Made by a program: the position numbers and the translations under genes. Of a DNA stretch of 64,000 bases, positions 51,540 through 60,070 are shown in pieces. Within the stretch, counting starts at the first letter, position 1. Every line of letters starts with the position of its first letter. The notes under the pieces were generated by a model that saw only the letters and a program-made list of their open reading frames with translations, had not been told where the DNA came from and did not search any database. The DNA comes from Roseibaca calidilacus (GTDB lineage Bacteria > Pseudomonadota > Alphaproteobacteria > Rhodobacterales > Rhodobacteraceae): NCBI RefSeq assembly GCF_001517585.1, contig NZ_FBYC01000004.1:620001-684000 (forward strand), in the 5' to 3' direction.

Positions 51540-51881
51540 ATGCGCGCGTATGTTCTGGCACTGTTTTTCCTGACAATACCCTTCATTGCGAAAGCACAAC
51601 AATTCGATGGCTATCAGGCGTTCGAAATACTGACCCAGGCAGAGCGACGCTTTTCCGGCGGTTCCGTCAGTTATTTCAAGCCTGACGGCACCTTCGTTTT
51701 CACCCATTCAAACGGCTATCGCGAAGAAGGCACTTATACGATCACACAAAGCGGCGTGGTGCGTGTGAACGATACGGCCAATCGCAAGAAATATCAGTTC
51801 GTGATCGGTCGCAAGGGAGAAGATCTTTACTTCACCTACCGTAGCGGGCCGGGACGCGGAAAGACCTACACATTCCAGTAA
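51540..51881 (+). CDS. Small secreted protein of unknown function
   Basis: 113 residues with a clear Sec signal peptide (MRAYVLALFFLTIPFIAKAQ, cleavage after AKA). The mature part has beta-rich repeats (SYFKPDGTFVFTHSNGYREE, GTYTITQSGVVRVND, KKYQFVIGRKGEDLYFTYRS) like small lipocalin-like or META-type beta proteins. Periplasmic or extracellular. GGAGA precedes the ATG. Divergent from the ABC-F gene. I do not recognise a named family. Confidence 0.75.
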   Translation: MRAYVLALFFLTIPFIAKAQQFDGYQAFEILTQAERRFSGGSVSYFKPDGTFVFTHSNGYREEGTYTITQSGVVRVNDTANRKKYQFVIGRKGEDLYFTYRSGPGRGKTYTFQ

Positions 51882-51896
51882 AGCGAAATCGTTCCG

Positions 51897-51925
51897 AAGG
51901 GCCGCCCCAAGGAGCAGCGGCCCTT
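51897..51925. terminator. Terminator between the secreted-protein gene and leuA
   Basis: AAGGGCCGC (51897-51905) pairs with GCGGCCCTT (51917-51925), loop of 11, followed by CTT. Symmetric, so usable from both convergent genes. Confidence 0.75.
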
Positions 51926-51939
51926 CTTGAAGTGCGGTC

Positions 51940-53499
51940 TTATCCGGCGCTTGACATCAGCGCCGACAGATTGCCCCGGTGTTGATGCATCACCAGCCGG
52001 TTCAGCGCGTTGACATAGGCTTTGGCGCTGGCGACCACTGTGTCGGTGTCCGAAGACTGGCCGGAATAGACGATCCCGTCACGCGCCAGCCGTACGCTGA
52101 CGGTGGCCTGCGCATCGGTGCCTTCGGTCACGGCATGGACCTGATACAGCTCCAGCCGCGCGTCATGCGGGAACAGCATTTTCACCGCGTTGAACGTGGC
52201 ATCCACCGGACCGTCGCCGGTCGCATCGACGAATTTCTCCTCGCCGCCCACCAGCATGGTCAGTTCCGCTTCCTGCGGGCCATCGGTGCCGCAGATCACC
52301 CGCAAACGCTTGATTTGCAGATAGGCGTCCTCATCCGACAGGCTGGCTTCGGCCATCAGCGCGATCAGGTCGTCGTCATAGACCTCTTTCTTGCGGTCGG
52401 CCAAGGCCTTGAACCGCACGAACACGTCTTTCAACTGGTTGTCGCCCAACTCATAGCCCAGTTCCGACAGTTTCGCGCGCAAGGCCGCGCGGCCCGAATG
52501 CTTGCCCATCACAAGGTTGGTGGCGGCCAAGCCAATATCCTCGGGGCGCATGATCTCGAAGGTTTCCTTGTTCTTCAGCATCCCGTCCTGGTGGATGCCG
52601 GATTCATGCGCAAACGCGTTCTTGCCGACCACGGCCTTGTTATACTGCACCGGAAAGCCCGACACTGCCGCGACCATGCGCGACAGGCCCATGATCTTCG
52701 TGGTGTCGATACCCGTGCGGTAGGGCAGGATGTCGCCGCGCACGCGCAGCGCCATGACCACCTCTTCCAGTGCCGTGTTGCCCGCGCGCTCGCCCAGGCC
52801 GTTGATCGTGCATTCGACCTGACGCGCGCCAGCTTCCACGGCGGCCAAAGCATTGGCGGTCGCCATGCCAAGGTCGTTATGGCAATGCGTGGCGAAGGTG
52901 ATCGTGTCGGCGCCCGGCACGCGCTCCAAGAGCATACGGATCAGGTCGGCACTCTCGCGCGGGTAGGTATAGCCCACCGTGTCGGGAATGTTGATCGTGG
53001 TGGCCCCCGCCTTGATCGCGGTTTCCACCACGCGGCACAGGAAATCATGCTCGGTGCGGGTGGCATCCATGGGCGACCATTGCACATCATCGCACAGGTT
53101 GCGCGCATGGGTAACGGTGTCATGGATGCGCGCCACCATCCCGTCCATATCCAGCGCCGTGATGTCGCGGTGCAGCGGAGAGGTGCCGATAAACGTATGA
53201 ATCCGCCCGCGCGGCGCGTGTTTCACGGCCTCCCACGCGCGGTCGATATCGCCCAGATTGGCCCGCGCCAGACCGCAGATCACAGCATTGCGGGCGTTTT
53301 TCGCAATCTCGGACACGGCCTGAAAATCGCCCTCGCTGGCTATGGGGAAGCCCGCTTCGATGATATCCACGCCCATCTCGTCCAGAAGGGCGGCGATTTC
53401 CAGCTTTTCGCTGTGGGACATGGTCGCGCCGGGGCTTTGTTCGCCATCGCGCAGGGTGGTGTCAAAAATCAGGACGCGGTCCTGTTTGCTGTGGGTCAT
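51940..53499 (-). CDS. leuA: 2-isopropylmalate synthase
   Basis: Condenses acetyl-CoA with 2-ketoisovalerate, first committed step of leucine synthesis. 519 residues from ATG 53499. DRE-TIM catalytic motif FDTTLRDGEQSPGATM, metal site THCHNDLGMATANALA, GIHQDGMLKN, and a C-terminal LeuA regulatory domain (from about 395) that binds leucine. ATG 53499 has AAGGA 8 bp upstream; an in-frame ATG at 53541, whose AGAGG lies in a hairpin arm, would add 14 residues. A leucine-rich leader peptide is encoded just upstream. Confidence 0.96.
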   Translation of the reverse strand: MTHSKQDRVLIFDTTLRDGEQSPGATMSHSEKLEIAALLDEMGVDIIEAGFPIASEGDFQAVSEIAKNARNAVICGLARANLGDIDRAWEAVKHAPRGRIHTFIGTSPLHRDITALDMDGMVARIHDTVTHARNLCDDVQWSPMDATRTEHDFLCRVVETAIKAGATTINIPDTVGYTYPRESADLIRMLLERVPGADTITFATHCHNDLGMATANALAAVEAGARQVECTINGLGERAGNTALEEVVMALRVRGDILPYRTGIDTTKIMGLSRMVAAVSGFPVQYNKAVVGKNAFAHESGIHQDGMLKNKETFEIMRPEDIGLAATNLVMGKHSGRAALRAKLSELGYELGDNQLKDVFVRFKALADRKKEVYDDDLIALMAEASLSDEDAYLQIKRLRVICGTDGPQEAELTMLVGGEEKFVDATGDGPVDATFNAVKMLFPHDARLELYQVHAVTEGTDAQATVSVRLARDGIVYSGQSSDTDTVVASAKAYVNALNRLVMHQHRGNLSALMSSAG

Positions 53500-53545
53500 C
53501 GGGGTATTCCTTGGGGTCTGCTGCGGTTGGTCCGGGCGCATCTCA

Positions 53546-53581
53546 CCTCTGAGCGGCGCGCCCGTCCGGCACGCTCAGAGG
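53546..53581 (-). promoter_or_regulatory. Attenuator-like hairpin in the leuA leader
   Basis: CCTCTGAGC (53573-53581 read on minus) pairs with GCTCAGAGG (53546-53554), a perfect 9-bp stem around an 18-base loop. The upstream arm includes the stop codon of the leader peptide, and the downstream arm contains AGAGG, a ribosome binding site 4 bp from the alternative leuA ATG at 53541. No T-run follows, which suggests translational rather than transcriptional control. Confidence 0.6.
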
Positions 53582-53640
53582 CCCCTAAGCAGAGCCAGGC
53601 TTTCAAGCGCAATCGCGCGGATATGATGCAGCATGCTCAT
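53575..53640 (-). CDS. Leucine-rich leader peptide of leuA
   Basis: 21-codon ORF: MSMLHHIRAIALESLALLRG plus L. Six of its 21 residues are leucine, four of them in the last seven residues or so (LALLRGL), which is where a stalled ribosome would matter. An internal ATG gives 19 residues. The stop codon is in the 5' arm of the hairpin at 53546-53581. Composition, place (76 bp before leuA) and hairpin together indicate a ribosome-stalling leader for leucine-dependent control. Confidence 0.7.
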   Translation of the reverse strand: MSMLHHIRAIALESLALLRGL

Positions 53641-53692
53641 GGGCGTAACTATAAGCCCGAGGGTCGCGGTTGAAAACCCCCGAAATCGGGCC

Positions 53693-53875
53693 TCAGCCCC
53701 GCGCGCGCGGGCCAAAGAGCAGCCACAGGATAAAGCCCAAAAGCGGCAGGAAGAACACGATCAGACACCACAGCACCTTGCGCCCGGTCGAGGCGCTGGA
53801 ATTGATGGTCGAAATGATCGCCCACAGCCCGAGGGCGAGGAGGATAAGGCCGCCGAAACCGGTGAGTTCTGTCAT
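53693..53875 (-). CDS. PLDc_N-domain small membrane protein
   Basis: 60 residues with two transmembrane helices (FGGLILLALGLWAIISTI and VLWCLIVFFLPLLGFILWLL) ending in the FGPR motif that defines the phospholipase-D nuclease N-terminal (PLDc_N) family of small membrane proteins. Such stand-alone domains have no catalytic part. AAGGA precedes ATG 53875. On the same strand as leuA, 52 bp ahead of the leader peptide. Confidence 0.8.
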   Translation of the reverse strand: MTELTGFGGLILLALGLWAIISTINSSASTGRKVLWCLIVFFLPLLGFILWLLFGPRARG

Positions 53876-54006
53876 GGGGTATGTCCTTCGGTTGCGTGGC
53901 GCGAGGGTAGCAGGTTTGGGGGTGGGTGCAATCTGATACAATTTTCAAAAAGTGGATTGTGCAGGAGTGACGTTAAATTGGACGTTGACCTTTATAATGA
54001 AATGCT

Positions 54007-54024
54007 GTAAAAAATATTTTTTAC
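54007..54024. promoter_or_regulatory. 18-bp perfect palindrome in an AT-rich leader
   Basis: GTAAAAAATATTTTTTAC is identical to its reverse complement, 47 bp upstream of the AT-rich orphan gene; a TATAAT lies about 18 bp before it (53993-53998). It may be an operator, or a short terminator for RNA from the left. Confidence 0.5.
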
Positions 54025-54070
54025 GTGCCTCACTCAACTTTTCACTATCATAGAATTGATGGGAGCAGAG

Positions 54071-55255
54071 ATGCATCTTAAAAGCCCCTTTTTATATTCT
54101 TTAGTTTTGCTCGTGTTCGGTTCCAATGCTCTGGCGCAAACCGAAGGTGCAATTGTTATACCTTATTCGGAACTAGGCACCCATGCTGCACCGTATGACT
54201 TTCGGTCTGCCTATGGAAGAATAAAATATAATATTGACTTCGCTGTGGATGTTGAAAATGGGTTACCAGATGAATCAAGTGTTGAAAATAGCTTGGAAAG
54301 TTTCCTTCGAGACGCCGTCGTTCGCGCTTTCGGAGGAGAGTCTGGAAGCTACGTTCTTACGATAGGCGTGTTTTCTGGATCTAAAGAGATTGTAAAGAAG
54401 GCGCTTGTTTCTTTCGCGTATGAACGGAGAAGGTTCTTATTTTTTACGACCGATGCCAGTTTGACTGCAAATTTGTCAAGATCAGGTGTTCTTGTTGATA
54501 ACTTCCCAATAGACTTGAGTAATAACAACCTAAATGTTCAACTTCGTTTGCAAAAAAATAGTAATGTGTTTTTGGATACCTCCCAGTTTAACGAATTTAG
54601 TGATCAAGTTTCTTTGCTTTCATTTAACGCGCTTCAACCGGCTTTCGAGCTGCTGCCAAACATGCAAAACGCTCTGAACGTAATGGCAAAGGTCGTCGAT
54701 ACGCAAAATGATACTGACGTGTCAAATGACGTTGGAATGCGGTTTGTTGATTCTGGCACAGAACTGCCATCCAGTATCGCATTCTCTATTCGCGGTTCGC
54801 GCGGACGAGATGGCGTTTACCTGAATGGGTTGGATGTTTCGGTATCGTTCGAAATTGAGACATCGCTGTTTGCTAATCACACAGAAAGCGGCTTTCAGGA
54901 CATTGACCTTTCAACTGTTCTACCGTTTGCAGTTGTTGGTTCTTCGTCTGCGGCGATTCACTTTGATAACGCTATCGGATCGAGAAGCTATGAAACTTTG
55001 AGAAGTTATCTGGCATCACTAGAACGAGGGTCCTTTCCGAGTGATGCGACGCCAACATCAGTCTGTAGGGAACTTTGGGATACACTGCTTGAGTTTTTTA
55101 CGGTTGACGACGCGTCCTTGATATATGCTGCTTACTTGTGGCGCTATGCTTTTGAACTGAATGTAGAAGGTGCAAAAAGAGCTTGTGTGGATCGCTACAC
55201 ACGGCCTTTCTCGCGTCTCAATATTCCTTATGAGAGCATTGATATTTCAAATTAG
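54071..55255 (+). CDS. AT-rich orphan gene for a secreted protein of unknown function
   Basis: 394 residues. Signal peptide MHLKSPFLYSLVLLVFGSNA with likely cleavage after ALA; no other transmembrane segment. The mature protein shows several alternating beta-type stretches and no motif I recognise; two cysteines (in VCREL and RACVD) are near the C-terminus. Codon use is strikingly unlike its neighbours (TTT, AAT, GAA, TTG, AGA common), so recent transfer is likely. GGGAG 5 bp before ATG 54071 sets the start; TTG 54056 and ATG 54059 are also in frame. It stands alone between leuA/PLDc_N and metR. Confidence 0.75.
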   Translation: MHLKSPFLYSLVLLVFGSNALAQTEGAIVIPYSELGTHAAPYDFRSAYGRIKYNIDFAVDVENGLPDESSVENSLESFLRDAVVRAFGGESGSYVLTIGVFSGSKEIVKKALVSFAYERRRFLFFTTDASLTANLSRSGVLVDNFPIDLSNNNLNVQLRLQKNSNVFLDTSQFNEFSDQVSLLSFNALQPAFELLPNMQNALNVMAKVVDTQNDTDVSNDVGMRFVDSGTELPSSIAFSIRGSRGRDGVYLNGLDVSVSFEIETSLFANHTESGFQDIDLSTVLPFAVVGSSSAAIHFDNAIGSRSYETLRSYLASLERGSFPSDATPTSVCRELWDTLLEFFTVDDASLIYAAYLWRYAFELNVEGAKRACVDRYTRPFSRLNIPYESIDISN

Positions 55256-55310
55256 AAGACTGGTTTTTTTGATTACAGCCGTCGGTCAGTTTAGGATTTT
55301 CACAGACCCC

Positions 55311-56216
55311 TCACCCCCTCTGCAACTTCACCGGCTCCGTCCGGGCCAGCCGCAGCACATGCGCCATAAACGGTTTCGCCGCGTCCTCGTCCCGCACCGC
55401 CGCATATAGCCGCCGGGTCAGCCCGCCCTCGGTCAACCGCTTGGTGACGTAATCCGAATGATACCGCACCTCGCGCAGCACCCAGTCGGGCAGGACCGAC
55501 ACGCCGCGCCCGGATGCGACCAGCAGCAAGATCACCGCCGTCAGTTCCACCTGCCGCACCGCGCGCGGCTCCACCTTGGCGGGCGTCAGAAGCTGGGTGA
55601 ACACGTCCAGCCGCGCGCGCTCCACCGGGTAGGTAATCAGCGTCTGGTCGCGGAAATCCTCTGCCTCTATGAAATCCTTCCCCGCCAGCGGGTGCCCCTT
55701 GGCGGCGACGAACACGGGTTCATAGTCAAACAGCGGCAGGAATTGCACGCCGTCCAGCGCTTCGGGGTCTGACGAGATGACCAGATCCACCTCTTCGCGC
55801 CGCAGGGCGGGCAGGGCATCGAAGGCCAGACCGGGGCGGATATCGACATCGACATCGGGCCAAGCCTTGCGGAACTGCTCCAGCACCGGGAACAGCCAGT
55901 CGAAACAGGCATGGCATTCGATGGCAATGTGCAGCCGCCCCGAACTGCCCTTGACCAGCCCCGCAAATTCATCTTCCAGCGCCGTCACACGCGGCAGGAT
56001 ATCCTCGGCGGCGCGCAGCATTTTCAGCCCCGCCGCCGACAATTTCAGCGGTTTCGAGCGGCGCACGAACAGTTCGACCCCGGCCTGATCTTCCAACCCC
56101 TTGACCTGATGCGACAGCGCCGATTGCGTCATGTTCAGCAATTCGGCGGCGCGGGCCAGCCCGCCTGCATCGTGAATGGCCTTGATCGTGCGCAGGTGGC
56201 GGAATTCGATATGCAT
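55311..56216 (-). CDS. metR: LysR-family regulator MetR
   Basis: 301-residue LysR-type activator of methionine genes with homocysteine as coinducer. N-terminal winged HTH MHIEFRHLRTIKAIHDAGGL, then AAELLNMTQSALSHQVKGLE; effector domain starts near residue 90 (GRLHIAIECHACFDWLFPVL, the IECH stretch being typical of MetR). ATG 56216 gives the family's N-terminus. It is divergent from metF, with a perfect MetR box between them. Confidence 0.9.
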   Translation of the reverse strand: MHIEFRHLRTIKAIHDAGGLARAAELLNMTQSALSHQVKGLEDQAGVELFVRRSKPLKLSAAGLKMLRAAEDILPRVTALEDEFAGLVKGSSGRLHIAIECHACFDWLFPVLEQFRKAWPDVDVDIRPGLAFDALPALRREEVDLVISSDPEALDGVQFLPLFDYEPVFVAAKGHPLAGKDFIEAEDFRDQTLITYPVERARLDVFTQLLTPAKVEPRAVRQVELTAVILLLVASGRGVSVLPDWVLREVRYHSDYVTKRLTEGGLTRRLYAAVRDEDAAKPFMAHVLRLARTEPVKLQRG

Positions 56217-56244
56217 AGAGCGCTCATAATCATGTTGAAGATAA

Positions 56245-56257
56245 TGAATTGGTTTCA
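56245..56257. promoter_or_regulatory. MetR box between metR and metF
   Basis: TGAATTGGTTTCA matches the MetR consensus TGAA-N5-TTCA exactly; a further TGAA lies at 56235. It is 48 bp before the metF start and 29 bp from metR, placed for divergent control. Confidence 0.75.
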
Positions 56258-56304
56258 CATCCGCGCCTGTGGCACAAGATGCGAAATCCAACCGGAGACG
56301 ACTC

Positions 56305-57171
56305 ATGTCCGCACCGCGCATTTCTTTCGAATTCTTCCCGCCCAAGACGCTGGAAGCCAGTTTCAAGCTGTGGGACACGGTGCGCATGTTGGCCCCGCTT
56401 GGCCCGCAATTCGTATCCGTCACCTATGGGGCAGGCGGTACGACCCGCCAGTTGACGCATGAGGCCGTGACCACCATCGGCGCGCAATTCGACCTGAATG
56501 TCGCCGCCCATCTGACCTGCGTGGATGCCACGCGTGCCGACACCTTGGCCATTGCCGACAGCTACGCGCAAGCGGGCGTGACAGAGATTGTGGCCCTGCG
56601 CGGCGATCCGCCCAAGGGGCAGGGGGGCTTTACCGCCCATCCCGAGGGTTTCGCCAATTCTATCGAACTGATCGAGGCGCTGGCGGCGACCGGCAATTTC
56701 AACCTGCGTGTGGGGGCCTATCCGGAACCCCACCCCGAAGCCGCCGACAGCTTGGCCGATGTGCGCTGGCTGAAGCGCAAGTTCGAAGCTGGCGCGCATT
56801 CCGCGATCACGCAGTTCTTCTTCGAGGCAGAGACCTTCCTGCGCTTTCGCGACGCTTGCGCGGCGGAAGGGATTGATCGACCGATCATCCCCGGCATTGT
56901 CCCCATCGAAAACTGGTCGGGCATTCGCAAATTCGCGCTGGCCACGGGGGCCACTGTGCCCGCATGGCTGGATGAGGCGTTCGAAAAAGCCAAACGCGAC
57001 GGGCGCGAAGACCTGTTGGCCACCGCGCTGTGCACGGAGCTGTGCGACACGCTGATGCGCGAGGGGGTGGAAGACCTGCATTTCTACACGCTCAACCGCC
57101 CGCATCTGACGCGCGACGTGTGCCATGCGCTGGGTGTGCAGCCGCAATTCGCGCTGGAGAATGTCGCCTGA
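56305..57171 (+). CDS. metF: 5,10-methylenetetrahydrofolate reductase
   Basis: FAD-dependent TIM barrel making 5-methyl-THF for methionine synthesis. 288 residues from ATG 56305 with GGAGACG upstream. SFEFFPPKTLEASFKLWDTV at the start (catalytic Glu), VSVTYGAGGTTR, HLTCVDATRADT, VALRGDPPKG, and AGAHSAITQFFFEAETFLRF. An ATG 36 bp earlier is in frame but lacks a binding site. Confidence 0.97.
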   Translation: MSAPRISFEFFPPKTLEASFKLWDTVRMLAPLGPQFVSVTYGAGGTTRQLTHEAVTTIGAQFDLNVAAHLTCVDATRADTLAIADSYAQAGVTEIVALRGDPPKGQGGFTAHPEGFANSIELIEALAATGNFNLRVGAYPEPHPEAADSLADVRWLKRKFEAGAHSAITQFFFEAETFLRFRDACAAEGIDRPIIPGIVPIENWSGIRKFALATGATVPAWLDEAFEKAKRDGREDLLATALCTELCDTLMREGVEDLHFYTLNRPHLTRDVCHALGVQPQFALENVA

Positions 57172-57189
57172 CCCATGCGCCTGCGCATG

Positions 57190-57220
57190 AAAAAGCCGCA
57201 TCGGAATGATGCGGCTTTTT
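57190..57220. terminator. Bidirectional terminator between metF and the trypsin-like gene
   Basis: AAAAAGCCGCATC (57190-57202) pairs with GATGCGGCTTTTT (57208-57220), loop GGAAT. T-runs on both strands serve the two convergent genes. Confidence 0.95.
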
Positions 57221-57250
57221 GCGGTTCATGGCGTGCGTTCAAAGCGCCGT

Positions 57251-59008
57251 TCAGTTCCAGCAGGACACAAGCACCGTCAGATCGCCCGCGACCCGCGTCA
57301 ACTGCTCGGGCGGCACGCTGACACCGTCGCGCAACGTGCCGCTGGCGACGCCGTTTTCTGACAGAAACCCGCGGATCGCCTGTGCGGACACCGCGAAATT
57401 CACCTCTGGCGGCAATTGACGATTTTCCATCGGCGGCTGGCCCGACAGCAGCCCCAGAACCGCACCGTTCGGCCCAAAGACCGGCCCGCCCAGATCGCCT
57501 TGGGCCACGGTTACGTTCAGGCGCAACACGCCGTCTTCCCCGTTCAGCCCGCCCGTGGCATCCAGCCGCCCGAAGGTCAGCACAGGGCGTGTCAGCATAT
57601 CCTCGAAGGAATAGCCAGAGATCGTGATCTCTTGCCCCACGGGCATGTCCCCTTCAGCGAATTGTGCAAACGCCAGCGGCACAAGCGGGGTTTCGGGTTC
57701 CAGCACGGCAATGTTCAGCGCATCGTCGCGGGCGCGCACGCGGGCGGTATAGGCCTCGTCAAGGGTCACGCGGTCGCATTGCGCGACGGCTTGGGCGGTG
57801 GTCAAGGTTGTTCCGGTCGCGTCAATGTAAAAGCCCGAGCGCGAGAAATCAGGGCGGCGCACGGCCAGACCGGCCAGAAGCGCAGAGCGCGCGACCTGGC
57901 TGGCTTGCCCCGTGCTTTCGGGCAGGGTGCCGCCGAATGTCGTGAAGCTCTCTTGCATCATCGGCAGCACGCGGGCCATCTGGTCGTCGCGCTCTGGCGT
58001 CCAGACCAGCGTGTAGCCCTTGATTTGCCCGCCCCGAAACTGCGCGAATGTATGCGAGCGCAGCTCTTCGTTCTGACCGGTCAGGGTAAAGCTGTTCGCC
58101 TCGCGCTCGCGCGCGCCTTCCAATGGGACAATTTCCAGCGTCTGCATGATCTCATACAAACCAAAAAGCGTGGCCTGATTGCCCGGCTGGGACAAAAGCA
58201 GCACCTGCACGCCACTGTCATCCTTGGCGGTAAAGCGCGAGAAAGGCGCTTCGTGGCGGTCGAAATCAACCATGGCAAGGGGCAGGGCGATCTCTATGCC
58301 TGCATCGGCGTCACGAATGGTCTGCATACCCAAAGCTGCCAATTCGCTTTGGTAATCATCCAGCAATTCCGCGCGCTGGCGGGTGGTCAGAACGCCGGTT
58401 TCTTCATAGCCGTTGTCGGCCTGCCACGCCGCCATAGAGCGGCGCGTGCCGGGGCCGAACGCCGCGTCGATGCGCTGGGTGTAAAAGCCGAACCATTGCA
58501 GCGCGGTCTGCAAGTCCGCGCGCTGATCGCGGTCCAATTGGCGTTCGGAAATCTGCGCTTCGCGCAGGGTTTCTTCGGGTTCTGGTTCTGGTTCTGGTTC
58601 CGCCGTGGCAAGTGGGTCTGGCGTTTCGACCGGTGGCGTTTGCGGTGTGACTTGTGGGGCGACTGCCGCCCCGTCCACGGGAAAGATGCGCGCGCGGTAA
58701 TTTTCACCGCTCGACACAAAAGCATCCGGCGGGATGGCGCGTTCGGCGCGCAGCTGGCGGCGCACCTCGAAGGCGTCGGTATCGGTCTCGAACGGGCCAA
58801 GGGTTAACGCGTACCACTCCGAGGGAAGCTGAAATCCGCTGACATTGCCGATGCTGTCTTGGTATTGCTGCGCGCGGGTCAGGGCCACGTCCAACTCGCG
58901 ATGCGCTTCCAGTTGCACCCACCGGCTGTCTTGCGCAAGCGCCGGGCCAAGCGCCAGCCCCGAGACACTGGCGGCCAGAAAAACCGCCGTGTTGAAATAC
59001 CGTGTCAT
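57251..59008 (-). CDS. Trypsin-fold protein with peptidoglycan-binding domain and lost catalytic triad
   Basis: 585-residue exported protein: signal peptide (TRYFNTAVFLAASVSGLALG, cleavage after ALAQ), an SPOR-like repeat region (ALTLGPFETDTDAFEVRRQL), a Pro/Glu linker (EPEPEPEPEETL), a peptidoglycan_binding_1 domain (LQTALQWFGFYTQRIDAAFG), a middle domain, then a chymotrypsin-fold domain in the last 190 residues. The three catalytic positions appear changed: TNAHVV-type His is Gln (TTAQAVAQCDR), the Asp is Asn (ALNIAVLEPE) and the Ser of GDSGGP is Leu (GDLGGP). It should be catalytically dead, perhaps a binding protein in the periplasm. Start at ATG 59008. Confidence 0.85.
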   Translation of the reverse strand: MTRYFNTAVFLAASVSGLALGPALAQDSRWVQLEAHRELDVALTRAQQYQDSIGNVSGFQLPSEWYALTLGPFETDTDAFEVRRQLRAERAIPPDAFVSSGENYRARIFPVDGAAVAPQVTPQTPPVETPDPLATAEPEPEPEPEETLREAQISERQLDRDQRADLQTALQWFGFYTQRIDAAFGPGTRRSMAAWQADNGYEETGVLTTRQRAELLDDYQSELAALGMQTIRDADAGIEIALPLAMVDFDRHEAPFSRFTAKDDSGVQVLLLSQPGNQATLFGLYEIMQTLEIVPLEGAREREANSFTLTGQNEELRSHTFAQFRGGQIKGYTLVWTPERDDQMARVLPMMQESFTTFGGTLPESTGQASQVARSALLAGLAVRRPDFSRSGFYIDATGTTLTTAQAVAQCDRVTLDEAYTARVRARDDALNIAVLEPETPLVPLAFAQFAEGDMPVGQEITISGYSFEDMLTRPVLTFGRLDATGGLNGEDGVLRLNVTVAQGDLGGPVFGPNGAVLGLLSGQPPMENRQLPPEVNFAVSAQAIRGFLSENGVASGTLRDGVSVPPEQLTRVAGDLTVLVSCWN

Positions 59009-59137
59009 GATGTTCAATTCCTTCCCCGTATTCAATAGACCGACCGTCCGCGCCCGGTTTCGGCGTTGACCCTTGACGGATGCTTGCCTATGCAGACGCA
59101 GCTTTACGAGATTGCGCTGACATGGCAAGGGGCCGAA

Positions 59138-60070
59138 ATGGCGGAAGTCGCTGAAAACCGTTCACAAAAGCCTGCATGCTTTCAGGAAATCATCCTGAGG
59201 TTGCAGAACTACTGGGCCGCCAAGGGCTGTGCCGTGTTACAACCCTATGACATGGAAGTGGGCGCAGGCACGTTTCACCCGGCCACCACCCTGCGTGCGC
59301 TGGGCTCAAGGGCGTGGGCGGCGGCCTATGTCCAGCCCTCGCGCCGCCCCACCGACGGGCGCTATGGCGAAAACCCGAACCGTTTGCAGCATTACTACCA
59401 GTATCAGGTCATCATCAAACCCTCGCCGCCCGATCTGCAAGAGCTTTATCTTGGGTCTTTGCGCGCGATCGGGATTGACGATGCGCTGCACGATATCCGC
59501 TTTGTCGAGGATGACTGGGAATCCCCCACGCTGGGCGCTTGGGGCTTGGGTTGGGAAGTGTGGTGCGACGGGATGGAAGTGTCGCAATTCACCTATTTCC
59601 AGCAGGTCGGCGGGCATGATTGCAAGCCGGTTTCTGGCGAATTGACCTATGGTCTGGAACGCTTGGCCATGTATGTGCTGGGGGTCGATCATGTCATGGA
59701 CATGCCCTTCAACGCGCCCGATGCCATAATTCCGCTGTCCTATGGCGATGTATTCCGCCAGACCGAACAGGAATATTCCCGCTGGAATTTCGATCAGGCC
59801 GATACCGACACCCTGCTTCAGCATTTCAAAGATGCAGAGGCCGAATGCCAGCGCATCCTTGCGGCCCCGGCCACCGACAGCGCGGGCCGCAGCATCATCA
59901 TGGCGCACCCGGCCTATGACCAATGCATCAAGGCCAGCCATCTGTTCAACCTGCTGGATGCGCGCGGCGTCATTTCCGTGACCGAGCGCCAAGCCTATAT
60001 CGGCCGCGTCCGCGCGCTGGCCAAGATGTGCGCGGATGCCTTCGTGCAGACCGCCGCCGGGGGGGCTTGA
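59138..60070 (+). CDS. glyQ: Glycyl-tRNA synthetase alpha subunit
   Basis: Catalytic subunit of the bacterial alpha2beta2 glycyl-tRNA synthetase. 310 residues; class II motifs [60 protein letters not shown] and [11 protein letters not shown] 59138 (AAGGGG upstream) yields the usual length; two upstream in-frame ATGs are not conserved. It shares one base with the next gene (TGATG). Confidence 0.97.
   Translation: MAEVAENRSQKPACFQEIILRLQNYWAAKGCAVLQPYDMEVGAGTFHPATTLRALGSRAWAAAYVQPSRRPTDGRYGENPNRLQHYYQYQVIIKPSPPDLQELYLGSLRAIGIDDALHDIRFVEDDWESPTLGAWGLGWEVWCDGMEVSQFTYFQQVGGHDCKPVSGELTYGLERLAMYVLGVDHVMDMPFNAPDAIIPLSYGDVFRQTEQEYSRWNFDQADTDTLLQHFKDAEAECQRILAAPATDSAGRSIIMAHPAYDQCIKASHLFNLLDARGVISVTERQAYIGRVRALAKMCADAFVQTAAGGA

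Noticed and set aside
53940-55300. Possible prophage or genomic island remnant
   Set aside because: Only one AT-rich gene; no integrase, phage gene, IS end or direct repeat was seen.
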